A stretch of DNA of 64,000 nt from Mariniblastus fucicola (GTDB lineage: Bacteria; Planctomycetota; Planctomycetia; Pirellulales; Pirellulaceae), in the NCBI RefSeq assembly GCF_008087665.1, contig NZ_CP042912.1, forward strand, positions 4,650,001 through 4,714,000, written 5' to 3'. Shown here in pieces: positions 19,467 to 27,422 of this stretch (positions within the stretch are counted from its first letter, which is position 1; every line of letters begins with the position of its first letter). The notes under the pieces are model-generated. The model was given only the letters and a program-made list of their open reading frames with translations, was not told the DNA's origin and ran no database searches. The translations under genes and the position numbers were made by a program.

Positions 19467-19517
19467 CCGCCTTCAGACGGAAGCCGAACGGATCGACTTC
19501 CGGTGAAAGCCCGGTAC
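19467..19517. repeat. Dispersed palindromic repeat, copy B
   Basis: CGCCTTCAGACGGAAG and CTTCCGGTGAAAGCCCGGTAC form the two halves, the reverse arrangement of the segment at 28846-28900. Just upstream, at 19338-19358, a GAAGCGCCAGCGAGTGA motif is the reverse complement of ACTCGCTGGCGCTTCGG at 29144-29160, a second dispersed motif. Confidence 0.55.
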
Positions 19518-19544
19518 GACATACATCGAAACGCGGACTGGCGA

Positions 19545-20213
19545 TTAGCCAAAAATCGTGGCCGAAACGACTTCGCTCCAGGGACCTGTTTGGCCTTTGT
19601 TGTTGATCCAGCGGAGGCGATAGAACGCCGTCTGGCCGCAATCTGCCTGATCGAAATCCAGCCGACGCGGCGATTTTGAGCTGATGCCAATGAACTTGAA
19701 GGCATCGAAATCCGTCGGCAGCGATGCACCGATGTAAACGTAGACCTCACAACCGCTGGCCACAGCCGGGCGAGCCCGACGCGTTGGAGTCGCCGAATCG
19801 ACCCACCGCAAATCGTGTTGCAACGCCGCTTTTTGCTCGACGAACGCGATCGGGAACGTGGACGGCGCCGGAACGGGTTTGCGAGTTTCGCTATGGACCG
19901 GCAAACCGGCTTTGCGGCGAGCCTCATTGCTGATGTTGGTGTTTGCCTGAATCAGTTTCGCCGCGTGTCGAATCCGCTTTTCCAGCTCAACACGGTTTTG
20001 CTCTTTTTCCGTCACCGCGGCCAGAGCCTCATCGCGTTTGGCTTGCGAACCGAAGTAGGCGTCATCCCATTCGGTCAGCAGCGATTCGAGTTCCGTGATG
20101 GACTCGGTCGTCATGTCAAAGGTAGTCGGATCGGCTTTGATGGTGCTGACGAAGTTGTTCGCGAACAGATCGAATTTGCCATCGGCAGCGGGTACGTAGG
20201 AGTTCGTAGTCAT
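19545..20213 (-). CDS. Conserved-looking hypothetical protein
   Basis: 222 aa from the ATG at 20213 (GGGAA upstream on the coding strand). No signal peptide. Residues 1-100 are helical and charged, with a coiled-coil-like run (KRDEALAAVTEKEQNRVELE). The C-terminal ~80 residues have beta-rich character with AFYRLRWINNKGQTGPWS, reminiscent of a fibronectin type III strand pattern. No named family is evident and no catalytic motif is seen. It stands alone between repeats and the island-like region. Confidence 0.65.
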   Translation of the reverse strand: MTTNSYVPAADGKFDLFANNFVSTIKADPTTFDMTTESITELESLLTEWDDAYFGSQAKRDEALAAVTEKEQNRVELEKRIRHAAKLIQANTNISNEARRKAGLPVHSETRKPVPAPSTFPIAFVEQKAALQHDLRWVDSATPTRRARPAVASGCEVYVYIGASLPTDFDAFKFIGISSKSPRRLDFDQADCGQTAFYRLRWINNKGQTGPWSEVVSATIFG

Positions 20214-20830
20214 GTTATTTTCCCAAAGAAAGTTAGGGGGCACATCCTTTCAAAAATCAGATGCGTCTTTCCGGGACGTCATCACCCCACAAACCCAAAT
20301 GCCTGCCGAGCCCTGTACGCTACGACCCTGTTTTGCGCGGCGAGAAAAGAAAACCTGTCGCAGGCGGAGAACCCTTGGGGCGTCTCAAAATTGGCGCCGC
20401 GTCGTGCTTCCACGGACATCAGGGCAGCGAGGAATGCCCTCCGTTTCGCGAGCAATCCGTTACGACTCAACGGATGCAAACTTTACCAGGGCAAGCCATC
20501 AAATGATTAGGCTAAATCCTCGCACCATTTAGCTAAATGGTTTGGCCATCTTTTTAAATCGTTTTGTCGTTTGGCTAAATCGCGTGGCCAGTTACGAAGA
20601 CCTCTGCGCGATTTGGGTAGATGGTTTATCCGCGTTGCCTAACTTCCGAATCAGTAGCGCTGGTTTGCGAAAGAGTTGAGCCTATTGCCTGCCGATTAAA
20701 GCAGCGATGAAACCAGTCTCATGAAATCGTTTGGCGATCGCAACCAGCATCCCGCATCGATTACCTTAATCGATGATTCGGTTACAATAGCCGCTGGCAA
20801 AATTTTGACGCTAACCACTGACTGTATTTC
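20214..20830. other. Intergenic region at the left edge of an island-like stretch
   Basis: No gene. The segment from about 20505 to 20600 is AT-richer than its surroundings and repeats TTTAGCTAAATGG-like and TTTGGCTAAAT-like motifs. Base composition changes across this region into the AT-richer genes that follow, which fits an insertion boundary. Confidence 0.45.
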
Positions 20831-21004
20831 TTGACTCCCGAAGACCGAGCCCGCGAACAAATCGACCGCCAGCTAGATGCCTGCGGTTGGATTCTTCAAG
20901 ACATGTCCGACATGAATATCATGGCAGGACAGGGCGTCGCGGTGGCGGGGCTCAATTGCACTTGGGCCAATAAAAACGGCAAATTGCACAAGTTAAAATT
21001 CTGA
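20831..21004 (+). pseudogene. Remnant of type I restriction enzyme R subunit (HsdR N-terminus)
   Basis: A 57-codon frame from TTG at 20831 to TGA at 21004. It begins TPEDRAREQIDRQLDACGW, continues QDMSDMNIMAGQGVAV, and then loses similarity. This is the characteristic start of EcoEI-type HsdR proteins (TPE-RAR-ID-L-GW-vQD-...-mN-aG-GVAv). The remaining ~800 residues (nuclease and helicase) and hsdM/hsdS are absent, so it is a scar of a lost restriction system or a captured N-terminal fragment. It ends eight bases before the ComM-like gene. Confidence 0.65.
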
Positions 21005-21012
21005 GAAACCAC

Positions 21013-22638
21013 ATGAATTGGAAACTAGAAGAGCGCAAAAGAATTCACGGCCATTTGCTGAAACGCGACCATACTCTCACCGGTGGAATCCTATTCGGCT
21101 TAGACGGATACCTCATTGAGTTACAGGCCAGGGCGATCGAGGTAACATACTCTCCTCGCCCAATTGCTGAATCCTTTCGAATTACGGGCATGGCTGGGCC
21201 AGCGATTCAGGAAGCGAGAATGCGCATCGAGGGTGCGTTCTCAAAACTAGGCATTCAAACAACAGACGTAGAGGTGCTTATCAATTTGGCACCCGCTGAC
21301 TTGCCCAAGAGAGGAACTTGGCTCGACCTTCCACTCGCCATAATCTTACTTCAGGCATGCGGGATACTTCCGGACTTGGCAGACCAACGCGAGCAGCAGT
21401 TCGTTCTGATGGGAGAACTTGGGCTCCACGGAGAGGTACGTAGAGTTCCCGGCGCACTTTCAGTAGCTTTCGAGGCGAAACCGGGCCAATCATTAATAGT
21501 CCCAAAAGGAAACGAAAGAGAATGCGCATTGATTTTGGCCAAGAGCGGCCATGAAGGATGTTCGATATATCCCGTAGAAACGCTCGATGAAGTCATCGAG
21601 TTTTTTCACGGACGCAAGAAACTTAAGAATGCATTAAACGAAAAATTGTCTTTCGAGAATGCCATTGAAAAAGCCCCGGATTTCGGGCGCATCCGTGGTC
21701 AAGAGAAAGCGAAGCGAGCAGCGGAAATTTGCGCTGCAGGTGGTCACAACTTGTTATTGATTGGACCACCCGGCGAAGGGAAGTCACTAATTGCAAAAGC
21801 CCTTCCGGGTATCTTACCAAGATTATCGGCAAAGGAAAAAGTTGAATTAACTCGTATATACTCGGCGACTGGAAGATTGGAATCAGATGGACTTGCCGTC
21901 ACCAGACGCCCGCTGAGAGACGTGCACCATGGCACTTCCATGGCGGCGTTGATCGGAGGCGGGTCTGGTACCCCTAGCCCAGGTGAAATTACATTGGCAC
22001 ACCTTGGGGTTTTGTTCTTGGATGAACTTCCCGAATTTAGCCGAAGGTCTCTGGAGTCTTTGCGGCAACCCTTGGAGAATCGAAACATTAGCATTTCGCG
22101 AGTGGATGCCATGTTGAATTTCCCTTGTGACTTTACGTTGCTTGCGGCAATGAACCCTTGCCCCTGCGGATACTCACCAACTGACCGATGCGATTGCACA
22201 GGAAAACAAATCAAGAAGTACCAAGACAAAATCAGTGGTCCACTATGCGACCGCATTGACTTGCAGGTCGAACTGCGACCTTTGACAACTGATGAACGGT
22301 TCGCCAAGGCCAAGGAGAACCAATCTTCGAACATTCGAAAGAGAGTTGAATCGGCGAGATCGATCCAGACGGAGAGGTTTCGCAATAGCGACATTCCATT
22401 CAACGCTGCCATTCCGGGTGGTTGCATGGAAGACTATTGCGAATTCTCTCCTGTCGGCTTTGAAAAATTTAAGTCGGTCATCGAAAGTAGTGGGCTGTCA
22501 ACTCGCAACATGGACCGATTGGCAAAGGTTTCGCGTACGATCGCTGACCTCGTGGGTGAAGAGACAATTCTTGATGAACATGTAATGGAAGCATCATCGT
22601 TCGTTATTGGTGGATTGTTGCGAGAAGGACTCAAATGA
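21013..22638 (+). CDS. YifB/ComM-family Mg chelatase-like AAA+ ATPase
   Basis: 541 aa. An N-terminal Lon/S5-fold domain (LINLAPADLPKRGTWLDLPL) is followed by the AAA+ core with Walker A GPPGEGKS at about 251-258 and Walker B LFLDE near 334-338. A NPCPCGY...CDC cysteine cluster and a C-terminal Mg-chelatase-type lid (LSTRNMDRLAKVSRTIADL) complete the family. ComM is a hexameric helicase that helps branch migration of incoming DNA during natural transformation. The first ~12 residues and spacing near the N-terminus differ from standard ComM (~506 aa), so this is a divergent subfamily. It overlaps the next gene by ATGA and is AT-richer than neighbouring housekeeping genes. Confidence 0.93.
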   Translation: MNWKLEERKRIHGHLLKRDHTLTGGILFGLDGYLIELQARAIEVTYSPRPIAESFRITGMAGPAIQEARMRIEGAFSKLGIQTTDVEVLINLAPADLPKRGTWLDLPLAIILLQACGILPDLADQREQQFVLMGELGLHGEVRRVPGALSVAFEAKPGQSLIVPKGNERECALILAKSGHEGCSIYPVETLDEVIEFFHGRKKLKNALNEKLSFENAIEKAPDFGRIRGQEKAKRAAEICAAGGHNLLLIGPPGEGKSLIAKALPGILPRLSAKEKVELTRIYSATGRLESDGLAVTRRPLRDVHHGTSMAALIGGGSGTPSPGEITLAHLGVLFLDELPEFSRRSLESLRQPLENRNISISRVDAMLNFPCDFTLLAAMNPCPCGYSPTDRCDCTGKQIKKYQDKISGPLCDRIDLQVELRPLTTDERFAKAKENQSSNIRKRVESARSIQTERFRNSDIPFNAAIPGGCMEDYCEFSPVGFEKFKSVIESSGLSTRNMDRLAKVSRTIADLVGEETILDEHVMEASSFVIGGLLREGLK

Positions 22639-24158
22639 CTGCATCGGAAAGAATACACATTTGTTCGTTTTGCAACACCAAGATGAAGTATGCGACGACC
22701 AGCGAAGGGCGAAGAGCGAAATGTGGAAAATGTAACTCTGTAGTCTTCTTGCTACCCAATACGACTCGCGACATCAGGTCAGAACTTTCATCCACTTGGT
22801 GGGTAAAAGTGCCGAAAAAACTCATACTTTCAGATACCGTCGGCCCGATGTCCGACATTGACTTGTTGTCGATGCACAAAAATGGCGCACTAACGCGAAG
22901 CTGCGAGGTCAAGTCTGCGAAATTCACTGCAAACGAATGGGTCGTGTTCAACACTCAATTGTTGGCACCAGTTCAGCAGATGGCAAAAATCGTCGAAGCC
23001 GAAACTTTAAGACTCGAACACATCGCCGAAAGAAAGGCGAACACGGATAAGGAAAACAAGAATCGTCTCCGCAAGTTTATTCAACAAGCAATCTCAGACG
23101 GGATTCTTTCGTCAGACGAAAAATCAACGATTGAACAATTCGCTTCAAAGGCAAAACTTGATCTGTCCGTTGTAAACGAAATCCTGACGACAGAGGTTGA
23201 CGGACTCGTCGAATCATTGATCGATGACGCTTTGGAAGATGGCATTCTTTCACCTGACGAAGAAAAGCGAATCAACTCCTTTGCAGTCGGCTTGGAGACC
23301 AAAATCAAACTCACGTCAGAGAAGCAATTAGCACTTAAGTTAAGCCGACAAGCCTACCGGTTGAACATGACGGAACTAGCGGAGTTCCCAGAGATTGATG
23401 CATCGGTAAACTTGCAAAAAAATGAAAGGGTGCTGGCCAGGCAGGAAGTCGAGTGGAACGAAATCGTACAGCTGAAAAGGCCCAAGGGTATTTGGGTCAG
23501 CGGCGACAATTACTTGAAAAGCATTGGACGAGGATACGCGATGCTTACGTCCAAGAGAATTCTGTTCGACTCCAGTTTTGAATCGAGAAAAGCAACTCAC
23601 AGTTCGATTCAAAGAATTGAAGTCTTTGCTGACGGAATCTTTTGCAGTCGATCAACTGGCAAAAGTCTATTTTTCAAGTTTGAAATAGAGAACGAACCTG
23701 AAGGATTAGAATTTGCCTTACTTTTGAAAAGAATCCTAATCAATCTACCCGTTCAGGGTTTTCTACCAACGACTTGCCTAATTCCAGAACAGGTTGTAGA
23801 CGCTGAAGTTGTCGCGAGTCCGGAAAGCGAATCAAAAAACATCAAGTCCGTTTTCCCCAAGACAAACCCAGAGCCGAGGTTTACATTTCGTGTTGTGGGT
23901 GAACACATTGGAGACCGAAGTTACTGGATCCAAAAGCTCGCCAAGAACGAGCCGCTACAACTTGTTCGCGAGCCAACAAATAGCAATGATCGAAACGCGG
24001 TTGAGGTTCGAAACTCCTACGGCAAGAGCCTTGGATACCTGAAGAAAGACGTTGCAGCATGGTTTGCTGGCCTTATGGATCGCGGCAAAGGCTACACAGC
24101 AAACGTTCTTCGAATACGGTCAGACAACTGCCTTATTGTTGCAGTGTTCGAACAATAG
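22635..24158 (+). CDS. Zinc-ribbon, TerB-like, PH-like and HIRAN multidomain protein
   Basis: 507 aa, starting inside the stop of the ComM-like gene (ATGA), so the two are translationally coupled. A zinc ribbon uses C10, C13, C30 and C33. Two similar helical repeats (AISDGILSSDE and ALEDGILSPDE, about residues 144-222) look like a TerB/EF-hand-like unit. Residues ~261-371 resemble a bacterial PH domain (GYAMLTSKRILFDSSFE). The C-terminal ~92 residues are a HIRAN domain (VVGEHIG, LVREPTNSNDRNAVEV, GKSLGYLKKDVAAWF). HIRAN domains bind 3'-OH DNA ends at stalled forks in HLTF-type proteins. Domain calls other than zinc ribbon and HIRAN are tentative. Confidence 0.82.
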   Translation: MTASERIHICSFCNTKMKYATTSEGRRAKCGKCNSVVFLLPNTTRDIRSELSSTWWVKVPKKLILSDTVGPMSDIDLLSMHKNGALTRSCEVKSAKFTANEWVVFNTQLLAPVQQMAKIVEAETLRLEHIAERKANTDKENKNRLRKFIQQAISDGILSSDEKSTIEQFASKAKLDLSVVNEILTTEVDGLVESLIDDALEDGILSPDEEKRINSFAVGLETKIKLTSEKQLALKLSRQAYRLNMTELAEFPEIDASVNLQKNERVLARQEVEWNEIVQLKRPKGIWVSGDNYLKSIGRGYAMLTSKRILFDSSFESRKATHSSIQRIEVFADGIFCSRSTGKSLFFKFEIENEPEGLEFALLLKRILINLPVQGFLPTTCLIPEQVVDAEVVASPESESKNIKSVFPKTNPEPRFTFRVVGEHIGDRSYWIQKLAKNEPLQLVREPTNSNDRNAVEVRNSYGKSLGYLKKDVAAWFAGLMDRGKGYTANVLRIRSDNCLIVAVFEQ

Positions 24159-24290
24159 GTCAGTATCTGGGTGCCATGTACGCCTGAGTCCGGCACATTA
24201 TTTACGCAGTGCATCGGAACGCCTTGATAATCCGGCATTGCTTCCAATCGGTCATCCAAGATCGTTGGCGTCAGAACACATTCAGTTCCA

Positions 24291-25979
24291 GATTAGTGTC
24301 GATTAGTGAAGATTAGTGTTCCGCCATCACGACCGCGATCCAGGCGGACGGAGGGAACACTAATCCGCTCTAATCTGCACTAATGCACGATCGGGGCATG
24401 CGGCAGTTCGGTCCGGATTAGTGTTGATCAGTGAGGATGAGTGTTCTGACATCACGAACAAAACCCAGCGGACGGAAGGAACACTAATCCACTCTAATCT
24501 GCACTAATGCACGATCGGGACAGGCGGCAGTCCGGTCCGGATTAGTGTTGATCAGTGAAGATGAGTGGTTTGCGATCACGACCGCGATCCAGGCGGACGG
24601 AAGGAACACTAATCGACTCTAATCTACACTAATGCGCGATCGGGACATGCGGCCAACGTCCGGTTGGGATTAGTGTTGATTGTTCCGCCATCACGACCGC
24701 GATCCAGGCGGACGGAGGGAACACTAATCGACTCTAATCTGCACTAATACATCATAGCGCGTGCGGCTTTTGTTCGTTCCAAAATTAGTGTCAATTGTCA
24801 GGATCAGGTTCCCCAACCCCAAGCAGGACAAAACATGCTGAAGCAAGAAGGCTACGACTTGATGGGTGCGGCGTTTGAGGTCTACAACGTGCAAGGCTTT
24901 GGGATGGCTGAAGAGATTTATCAGCAGAGCCTTGAGATCGAACTCGGATTGCGAAACATCCCGTTCCAAAGCAAAGCTGATCTGCAAGTCACTTACAAAG
25001 AACTCCCCCTCACCACGGTCTATCGCCCAGACTTACTCGTCTTTGATGAAATCGTTGTTGAACTGAAAGCAGTGAAGGCGATCGCGGCTGAGCATGAAGC
25101 TCAACTGTTCAACTACCTGCGGATCAGCGAAAAGAAAATTGGATATCTGATCAACTACGGCGCAGCAAAGGAACTGGAGTGGAAACGGTTCGCTCTTTGA
25201 AATCGATTTGTGACGATGAGCGCGAACGATCCAGGCGGACGGAGGGAACACTAATCGACTCTAATCTGCACTAATTCCATGATGCAGACAGGCGGCAGTC
25301 CGGTGCGGGATTAGTGTTGATCAGTGAGGATGAGTGTTCCGACATCACGACAGCGATTCAGGCGGACGGAAGGAACACTAATCGACTCTAATCTGCACTA
25401 ACTCCATGATGCGGACAGGCGGCAGTACGGTGCGGGATTAGTGTTGATCAGTGAAGATTAGTGGTTTGCGATAACGATCGCGATCCTGGCAGACGGAGGG
25501 AACACTAATCGACTCTAATCTGCACTAATTCCATGATGCAGACAGGCGGCAGTCCGGTGCGGGATTAGTGTTGATCAGTGAAGATTAGTGGTTTGCGATA
25601 ACGACCGCGATCCAGGCGGAAGGAGGGAACACTAATCGACTCTAATCTGCACTAATTCCATGATGCAGACATGCGGCAGCCCGGTACGGGATTAGTGTTG
25701 ATCAGTGAAGATTAGTGGTTTGCGATCACGACCGCGATCCATGCGGACGGACGGAACACTAATCGACTCTAATCTGCACTAATTACATGGTGCGGACAGG
25801 CGGCAGTACGGCTCGGGATTAGTGTTGATCAGTGAAGATGAGTGGTTTGCGATAACGACCGCGATCCAGGCGGAAGGAGGGAACACTAATCGACTCTAAT
25901 CTGCACTAATTCCATGATGCCGACAGGCGGTTTGGGTCCGGTGCGGGATTAGTGTTGATCAGTGAAGATTAGTGTTCCC
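24291..25979 (+). repeat. Array of ten palindromic units, one carrying the GxxExxY gene
   Basis: Each unit has a left arm (GATTAGTGTTGATCAGTG...GATTAGTG), a ~35-base loop containing GATCCAGGCGGACGGA, and a right arm (AACACTAATCGACTCTAAT...CACTAAT) that is an imperfect inverse of the left. Left arms start at 24291, 24416, 24540, 24668, 24783, 25309, 25436, 25563, 25690, 25817 and 25947. Right arms start at 24356, 24480, 24605, 24720, 25247, 25374, 25501, 25628, 25755 and 25882. Intact units repeat every 124-130 bases (127 exactly in four intervals). The fifth unit has the gene 24835-25200 in place of most of its loop. An unpaired left arm ends the array. Confidence 0.9.
24835..25200 (+). CDS. 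GxxExxY protein (PDDEXK_3-like nuclease fold)
   Basis: 121 aa, AGGA seven bases before the ATG. The defining motif is G23-M-A-E26-E-I-Y29. A PD-(D/E)xK-like core follows: D66 in YRPDLLV, E76 and K78 in VVELKAV, then Q90-x3-Y94 (EAQLFNYL), the pattern of RecB-type nuclease folds, and the terminal IGYLINYG strand. The family (TIGR04256/PF13366) is small, widespread and of unproven function. It sits exactly in the loop position of one palindromic unit in a 1.7-kb array; sequence just after its stop aligns with the right half of the ordinary loops. Catalysis is unproven. Confidence 0.92.
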   Translation: MLKQEGYDLMGAAFEVYNVQGFGMAEEIYQQSLEIELGLRNIPFQSKADLQVTYKELPLTTVYRPDLLVFDEIVVELKAVKAIAAEHEAQLFNYLRISEKKIGYLINYGAAKELEWKRFAL

Positions 25980-26115
25980 AACCCAACTCGCCGTTCGACC
26001 GTCGCTACGCAATTGCCGTCACTGACACCGCTTCGCTAGCAAACTTCTGGCTGTTTGGGGGGGCGGGGATTTGCTATATGTCGGTTCGATACTACGCCTA
26101 CCGAAAGAAGTCCTC

Positions 26116-26889
26116 ATGATCGACAACTCACGTTTGTTCCTCGCCCTGATGGTCTGTTGCTGCACACTCGTTTCAACAGCCAACGCCTTCGCTCAATACA
26201 ACGGCAACGATACCAGGCAAGAGTACGTTCGATCGTCGTCGCCAACGAAAAGCGGCGGACGGGTGATCAGCGAATCGGTTGGTGGGAAGCGAATGGTGCG
26301 GATCGCCAGAGCCCCCGGGAATCCTTCGATCGATAAATCAACGCCTGATCGTAGCAGCTTTGACCGAAGCAGCTTAGACCGCGAAACTGCCGACCGACGC
26401 GACGATGGGAACCGGGAAAAGTATGACTATCCCGATCGCGACGACAAACAGGTCACCGCCTACCGACAGGCCGCAAACCAGCCTCCGCAACTGAACTTTC
26501 CACAGAACAATCGGCTGGCACAATGCAACTGCAACGGAGTTTCCGCTCCGCCACAGAACTTGCAATACCCGCCGCAGAACTTCGGCAACTACAACGGCTA
26601 TCAGGCTCCGCAACAAGCGTTTCAACCGCAAGCCGGATACGCGGCTCCAGGCTACGCCGGTGCTCAGCCTGGCTATCCGCTTCAAGCCGGAATCGGCGTG
26701 CCGCAGTTCAACCAAACCGGAGGCAACTGGTGGACTCCGTTTGTCAGCGGATCAGGTTACTACACGCCACTGCTGAACTTCCGCAACATGCCCGCCGGGA
26801 CTTATCTTGGCCAGGGAATCATCGGACAGCCGACGGCTTACGTTGACGGCCAGCCACTGCGAAACTTGCTGCGATACATCTCGCCCTAG
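26116..26889 (+). CDS. Secreted Q/P/Y/N-rich protein of unknown function
   Basis: 257 aa from the ATG at 26116, which gives a clear signal peptide (LFLALMVCCCTLVSTANAFA). The following region has repeated DRSS/DRETADRRDD segments, then a low-complexity stretch rich in Q, P, Y, N and G (QAPQQAFQPQAGYAAPGY). It ends in a more ordered C-terminus (WTPFVSGSGYYTPLLNFRN). Probably a cell-surface or periplasmic protein. The TAG stop is the first three bases of the third MITE-like element, so the element has supplied or replaced the natural 3' end. Confidence 0.75.
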   Translation: MIDNSRLFLALMVCCCTLVSTANAFAQYNGNDTRQEYVRSSSPTKSGGRVISESVGGKRMVRIARAPGNPSIDKSTPDRSSFDRSSLDRETADRRDDGNREKYDYPDRDDKQVTAYRQAANQPPQLNFPQNNRLAQCNCNGVSAPPQNLQYPPQNFGNYNGYQAPQQAFQPQAGYAAPGYAGAQPGYPLQAGIGVPQFNQTGGNWWTPFVSGSGYYTPLLNFRNMPAGTYLGQGIIGQPTAYVDGQPLRNLLRYISP

Positions 26890-27015
26890 GCGCTGTTTGA
26901 CAAATTGACTTTCATGTCGTCAACGCGGCGAAACATCAGCGGAAAGGCGTTAGCCGGTAAAAGCGCAACGGACCGGCGGCTAGCGCCGTGCCGCTCACAT
27001 TGCCCGACGCTGACT
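26887..27015 (-). repeat. MITE-like palindromic element, copy 3 (degenerate)
   Basis: Inverse orientation to copies 1 and 2. It starts TAGGCGCTGTTT, keeps the TTTCATGTCGTC segment, the GGCGTTAGCC arm, GCGCAACGGACCGGCGG in the loop and TAGCGCCGTGCCGCTCACAT, and then loses the terminal repeat (GCCCGACGCTGAC). The rest of the gap to 27422 shows no gene. Confidence 0.75.
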
Positions 27016-27422
27016 TTCGAACGCAAGCTATCGCCGCGAGTCATCGGCGCGTGTCATCCGCCAAACGCGACGACGAAAGTCCGCGGCTGATGTTCGATTC
27101 GCCCGCGCCACGCGTTCCTGATTGCGATGGACTGGCACGTCGTCCGCTTAGCCCCTTCATCTTCGGGGAAAACGCAGCATTGTGATGCCAGACCGGCCGG
27201 GAAAAGTCGCATAGCCGATCTGATTTGATCGAATCCCCATGCACCCAGCGTGGCGTTCGGGTACGATAGACCCAGATTATTGGTGCCAGAATTTTCGTAG
27301 TGCAATGTACTTTGCGGAATCGCGGATTCGTTCGGCAGTCAGTTTAAAAGAGCACCGTGCATCAGGACACTGAGCAGGCAGGGCGAGCGGCTTGCGAACC
27401 CGGGTCGCCAGGAGGGACGCGA

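Noticed and set aside
24291-25979. CRISPR or guide-RNA-type array
   Set aside because: The whole ~127-base unit is conserved, including the segments between arms. There are no short unique spacers and no cas genes, so this is a palindrome array rather than a spacer memory.
24291-25979. Retron or diversity-generating retroelement
   Set aside because: No reverse transcriptase gene is present in the window, and the only protein in the array is the GxxExxY type.
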